From Mycobacterium sp. ITM-2016-00316 (GTDB lineage: Bacteria; Actinomycetota; Actinomycetes; Mycobacteriales; Mycobacteriaceae): a stretch of 64,000 nucleotides of DNA. Shown in pieces: positions 61,386-64,000 of this stretch (position 1 is its first letter; every line of letters begins with the position of its first letter). A program made the translations under genes and the position numbers. The notes beneath the pieces are model-generated. The model searched no databases. It was not told the origin of the DNA and saw only the letters and a list, made by a program, of their open reading frames with translations. The DNA lies in assembly GCF_002968335.2 (NCBI RefSeq), contig NZ_CP134398.1, forward strand, positions 4,774,001-4,838,000, read 5' to 3'.

Positions 61386-62593
61386 CGGGCCTCGAAGACC
61401 GCGGCCAGACCCTGACCGCCGCCGATGCACATGGTCTCCAGCACAGTGCGGGCGCCGCGTCTGCGTGCTTCATGGGCGGTGGTGGCCAGGATGCGTGCGC
61501 CGGTCGCGCCGACCGGATGGCCCAGGGAGATCCCGGACCCGTTCGGGTTCAATCGCTCATCGAGCGGATCGACCTTCCACTCGGCCAGCACCGCCAGCAC
61601 CTGGGCGGCGAACGCCTCGTTGAGTTCGATCAGGTCGATCTCGTCGAGGGTGAGACCCGCGCGTTTCAGTGCGGCGGCCGTCGCGGCCACCGGCCCGATG
61701 CCCATGGCCTCCGGGCTGCACCCCGTCACCGCCCAGGACCGCAGCGCCAACATCGGGGTCAGCCCCAGCCGCTCGGCGTCGGCGGCGGTGGTCACGACAC
61801 ACAGTGCGGCGCCGTCGTTTTGGCCCGACGCGTTACCCGCGGTGACCGTCGAGTCGGCGTCGATCTTGGTGCGCACGGCGCGCAGCCCGGCAAGCTTCTC
61901 GACGTCGACATCGGCGCGCGGGTGTTCGTCGCGGTCGACGGTGACATCGGGCCGGCCGCGCGTGCCGGCGATCGTCAACGGCACCAGCTCGTCGGCGAAA
62001 TGGCCTCGCTCATGGGCGGTGATCGCCCGCTGGTGAGAGCGCACCGCCAGCTCATCCTGATCCGCACGGGTGATGCCGTAGTGGCGGCGCAGATTCTCCG
62101 CGGTCTCGATCATTCCACCGGCAATGGGATGGCCGGCGCCACCGGCAGTTTCGCGGGCCCGGTCCAACCGGTCCAGCAGCGCCACTGCGCCTTGGCGCAC
62201 CCCGGTGCGCAACCCCAACGCGTAATGCTCGACATTGGACATCGACTCGGCGCCACCGGCGATGACCACGCTCGCCGCGCCGGCGGCCACCTGACCGGCG
62301 GCGTACAGCACGGCCTGCAGGCCGGAGCCGCAACGCCGGTCGATCTGCAGACCGGGAACCCCGGTGCCGAGGCCGGCATCCAGTGCCGCGATGCGGCCGA
62401 TGGCCGGCGCCTCGCCGCTCGGATAACCGTGCCCGAGCACGACATCATCGACGTCTCCCTCACCGAGTCCGGTCCGATCGACGAGTGCACGCAGGGTGCG
62501 GGTGGCCAGGTCGGCGGCCGTCAGCGCCGACAGCGCACCGCCCATGCGTCCCACCGGGGTGCGCAGTGGATTGCAGATCACGATGTCGGTCAT
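61382..62593 (-). CDS. pcaF: Acetyl-CoA acetyltransferase / 3-oxoadipyl-CoA thiolase
   Basis: 403 residues. The active-site Cys is in RRCGSGLQAVLYAAGQ, the His in SLGHPVGATGARIL and the second Cys in CIGGGQGLAAV; all are intact. First gene of the four-gene operon. Divergent from the LysR gene with a 73-nt gap. In this context it probably cleaves 3-oxoadipyl-CoA to succinyl-CoA and acetyl-CoA. Confidence 0.9.
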   Translation of the reverse strand: MTDIVICNPLRTPVGRMGGALSALTAADLATRTLRALVDRTGLGEGDVDDVVLGHGYPSGEAPAIGRIAALDAGLGTGVPGLQIDRRCGSGLQAVLYAAGQVAAGAASVVIAGGAESMSNVEHYALGLRTGVRQGAVALLDRLDRARETAGGAGHPIAGGMIETAENLRRHYGITRADQDELAVRSHQRAITAHERGHFADELVPLTIAGTRGRPDVTVDRDEHPRADVDVEKLAGLRAVRTKIDADSTVTAGNASGQNDGAALCVVTTAADAERLGLTPMLALRSWAVTGCSPEAMGIGPVAATAAALKRAGLTLDEIDLIELNEAFAAQVLAVLAEWKVDPLDERLNPNGSGISLGHPVGATGARILATTAHEARRRGARTVLETMCIGGGQGLAAVFEAR

Positions 62594-62666
62594 TCCTCGA
62601 CCGTAGGCGGCACCAGAGATATTCTGAAATACTTAAATGGCACCTAGTGATATGCAGGAGGTCTTA
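62594..62666. promoter_or_regulatory. Divergent pcaF/LysR promoter region
   Basis: 73 nt, AT-rich for this genome. ATATTCTGAAATA contains the palindrome TTC-T-GAA and falls in the range expected for a LysR box. An AGGAGGT ribosome-binding site (62656-62662) serves the LysR gene. Confidence 0.45.
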
Positions 62667-63554
62667 ATGGTGGAGCTGCGCCACCTGCGTTATTTCCAGG
62701 CGGTCGCCGAGGAACTGCACTTTGGCAGGGCCGCGGAGCGGCTGCACATGGCGCAACCACCGCTGTCCCAGCAGATCCGGCAGCTGGAGCGAGAACTCGG
62801 CGTCGCCCTGCTGTCCAGGAGTACCCGCCGGGTGGACCTGACGGCGGCCGGCGCGGCATACCTGAAGCGAGTCGTCGCGATCCTGGACGCAGTGGACGAC
62901 GCCGGGCAGCAGGCGCGCCGGGTGGCCGACGGCGTGGAGGGCCACCTCACCATCGGTTGCGTGGGATCGGCGACGTACTCGGTGCTGCCGCGACTGGTCC
63001 GCGCCATGCGTGAGGCGCTCCCGCATCTGGAGATCAGCATCCGCGGTGAGATGCTGGCACCCGCGCAGCTGGACGCCCTGCGCTCCGGAGATATCGACAT
63101 CGGGTTGATGCGGCCGCCGGTCCCGGATGCCGGCTTCCGGTGCGTCACGCTGCGGCACGACGCACTCATCGCCGCGCTGCCGGCCGGGCATCCGCTGGCC
63201 CGGCGTGATGAGCTCGACATCGCCGACCTGCGCGGCCAGGACTTCATCGCCCATGCCGGACACGGGCGTTCGGTGATGGGCGGCGTGCTCGCCGCGGTAT
63301 GCGCGGATGCCGGGTTCGCTCCCCGAATCCGGCATGAGGTCTCCGAGACCTCGACCCTGGTCACGCTGGTCGCGGCGGGCCTCGGGGTTGCGGTGGTACC
63401 CGCCCCCACCGCCGACCTTGATGTCGTCGGCGTCAGTTACCGCCCGCTGCGGCCGGCAACGCTGGGAGTCGACCTGGTGGCAGCGCACCTGAGCGACGCC
63501 GCCTCACCCGCGATCCGGCGGGCACTCGACGTGCTGCGGGAGATCACCCGGTAG
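62667..63554 (+). CDS. LysR-family transcriptional regulator of the adjacent ketoadipate-type operon
   Basis: 295 residues from ATG 62667, preceded by AGGAGGT with 4 nt spacing; a 10-codon extension upstream is not supported. The N-terminal HTH (LRHLRYFQAVAEELHFGRAAERLHMAQPPLSQQ in two parts, residues 4-36) is typical, and the C-terminal substrate-binding domain (ATYSVLPRLVRAMREALPHLEI, AHAGHGRSVMGGVLAAVC) is complete. Likely responds to an intermediate of aromatic degradation such as cis,cis-muconate or 3-oxoadipate; inferred from position. Confidence 0.9.
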   Translation: MVELRHLRYFQAVAEELHFGRAAERLHMAQPPLSQQIRQLERELGVALLSRSTRRVDLTAAGAAYLKRVVAILDAVDDAGQQARRVADGVEGHLTIGCVGSATYSVLPRLVRAMREALPHLEISIRGEMLAPAQLDALRSGDIDIGLMRPPVPDAGFRCVTLRHDALIAALPAGHPLARRDELDIADLRGQDFIAHAGHGRSVMGGVLAAVCADAGFAPRIRHEVSETSTLVTLVAAGLGVAVVPAPTADLDVVGVSYRPLRPATLGVDLVAAHLSDAASPAIRRALDVLREITR

Positions 63555-63559
63555 TCGGG

Positions 63560-64000
63560 TCAGCTGGCATGGCGAAATCTGTTGCCGCCGGCCCGCTTCG
63601 CGGTGTACATCGCCTCATCGGCGGCCATCACGAGGTGCTCGATTTTCGCGCGCAGGGTCGTCTCGTCGCCCGCCAAGGTGCGGACCTCTGCCGACGACGT
63701 CCCGACACTCGCCGTGACGGGCACCGGGAGATCGGCGATCGCCTTGCAGATACGGCGGGACAGCAGCGTCGGGTCGGCGGACAGGCAGGCGGCAGCGACG
63801 ACGAACTCCTCACCACCGATCCGTCCGATCACCGCGGTGGTGTCGAAGACGGCGTGGCCCAGTGCGCGCCCGACCGCCACCAGGGCGTCATCGCCGGCCT
63901 GATGCCCGTACGTGTCGTTGATGTGCTTGAAATCGTCGAGGTCCACCACCGCGACCACCAGATGAGCACGGTCGGTGGCGGCCAGCATCTTCACGATGTG
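63560..64000 (-). CDS. GGDEF-domain protein (diguanylate cyclase), N-terminus beyond the window
   Basis: The frame is open to 64000, so the gene is cut at the right edge. The visible part is a GGDEF domain: VVDLDDFKHINDTYGHQAGDDALVAVGR, RIGGEEFVVAAA and ADEAMYTAKRAGGNRF. The A-site reads GGEEF and should be active. At the position of the inhibitory I-site the sequence is DTTA instead of RxxD, so product feedback is absent. Sensor domains, if any, lie outside the window. Confidence 0.9.
   Translation of the reverse strand, partial: HIVKMLAATDRAHLVVAVVDLDDFKHINDTYGHQAGDDALVAVGRALGHAVFDTTAVIGRIGGEEFVVAAACLSADPTLLSRRICKAIADLPVPVTASVGTSSAEVRTLAGDETTLRAKIEHLVMAADEAMYTAKRAGGNRFRHAS

Overview
The window is a high-GC actinobacterial chromosome segment, about 64 kb, densely coded on both strands with many 1-4 nt start/stop overlaps and frequent GTG/TTG starts. 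Gene content and order point to a mycobacterium, most likely a pigmented, environmental Mycolicibacterium. From memory, the left 36 kb mirrors, in inverted order, the Rv0974c-Rv0944 neighbourhood of M. tuberculosis (accD2/accA2/fadE12/echA7, a DUF1707 protein, a VWA protein with a MoxR-type ATPase, purH/purN, PerM and the 34 kDa antigen, an LLM oxidoreductase, sucDC, an M23 peptidase, uvrD1, chorismate mutase, pgi, an SDR and Fpg). It also has genes M. tuberculosis lacks, such as cobF and a carotenoid operon. No rRNA, tRNA, CRISPR array, IS element or prophage was seen.

Layout. 1-4717: acyl-CoA carboxylase / acyl-CoA dehydrogenase / enoyl-CoA hydratase operon, with a long hairpin between the carboxylase subunit genes. 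4790-14395: housekeeping block (DUF1707, VWA + AAA ATPase, esterase, purHN, two divisome-linked membrane proteins). 14453-20119: two LLM flavin/F420 oxidoreductases, a thiolase-like enzyme and an S9 peptidase, with two KstR-type operators. 20182-30104: sucDC, M23 peptidase, PcrA/UvrD1, chorismate mutase, aldehyde dehydrogenase, pgi. 30105-36546: XRE/membrane protein pair, a secreted collagen-like protein, SDR, ThrE-type exporter, MFS transporter, Fpg and a small membrane protein whose start lies in a 65-bp tandem duplication. 36682-42911: cobF, an AurF-like diiron protein, a second KstR-box LLM gene, NTF2-like protein, ROK regulator facing an MFS transporter, DUF5709.

43406-52279 is the most distinctive block: a divergent glycosyltransferase, then a translationally coupled crtE-crtI-crtB-methyltransferase-crtU-Rieske oxygenase operon, with idi convergent at its end. 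It should make IPP/DMAPP, GGPP, phytoene, lycopene and aromatic carotenoids. No lycopene cyclase gene is recognisable in the cluster, and the last gene has all the motifs of a Rieske non-heme iron oxygenase.

52326-64000: secreted protein, 13E12-type HNH protein, hydrolase-TetR operon, FAD monooxygenase, VOC protein with rnhA, a membrane protein, a four-gene beta-ketoadipate-type operon (thiolase, enol-lactonase, CoA-transferase A/B) with a divergent LysR regulator, and a GGDEF protein cut by the right edge.

Regulatory structure is unusually visible: three KstR-like palindromes, three copies of a TACCCRGTACC motif just upstream of genes, tandem palindromes before the S9 peptidase, two CRP-like sites between sucC and the M23 gene, and a strong bidirectional terminator between the S9 peptidase and sucD. 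With the starts chosen here no gene-free stretch exceeds 300 bases; the longest, 22263-22538, holds the CRP-like sites.
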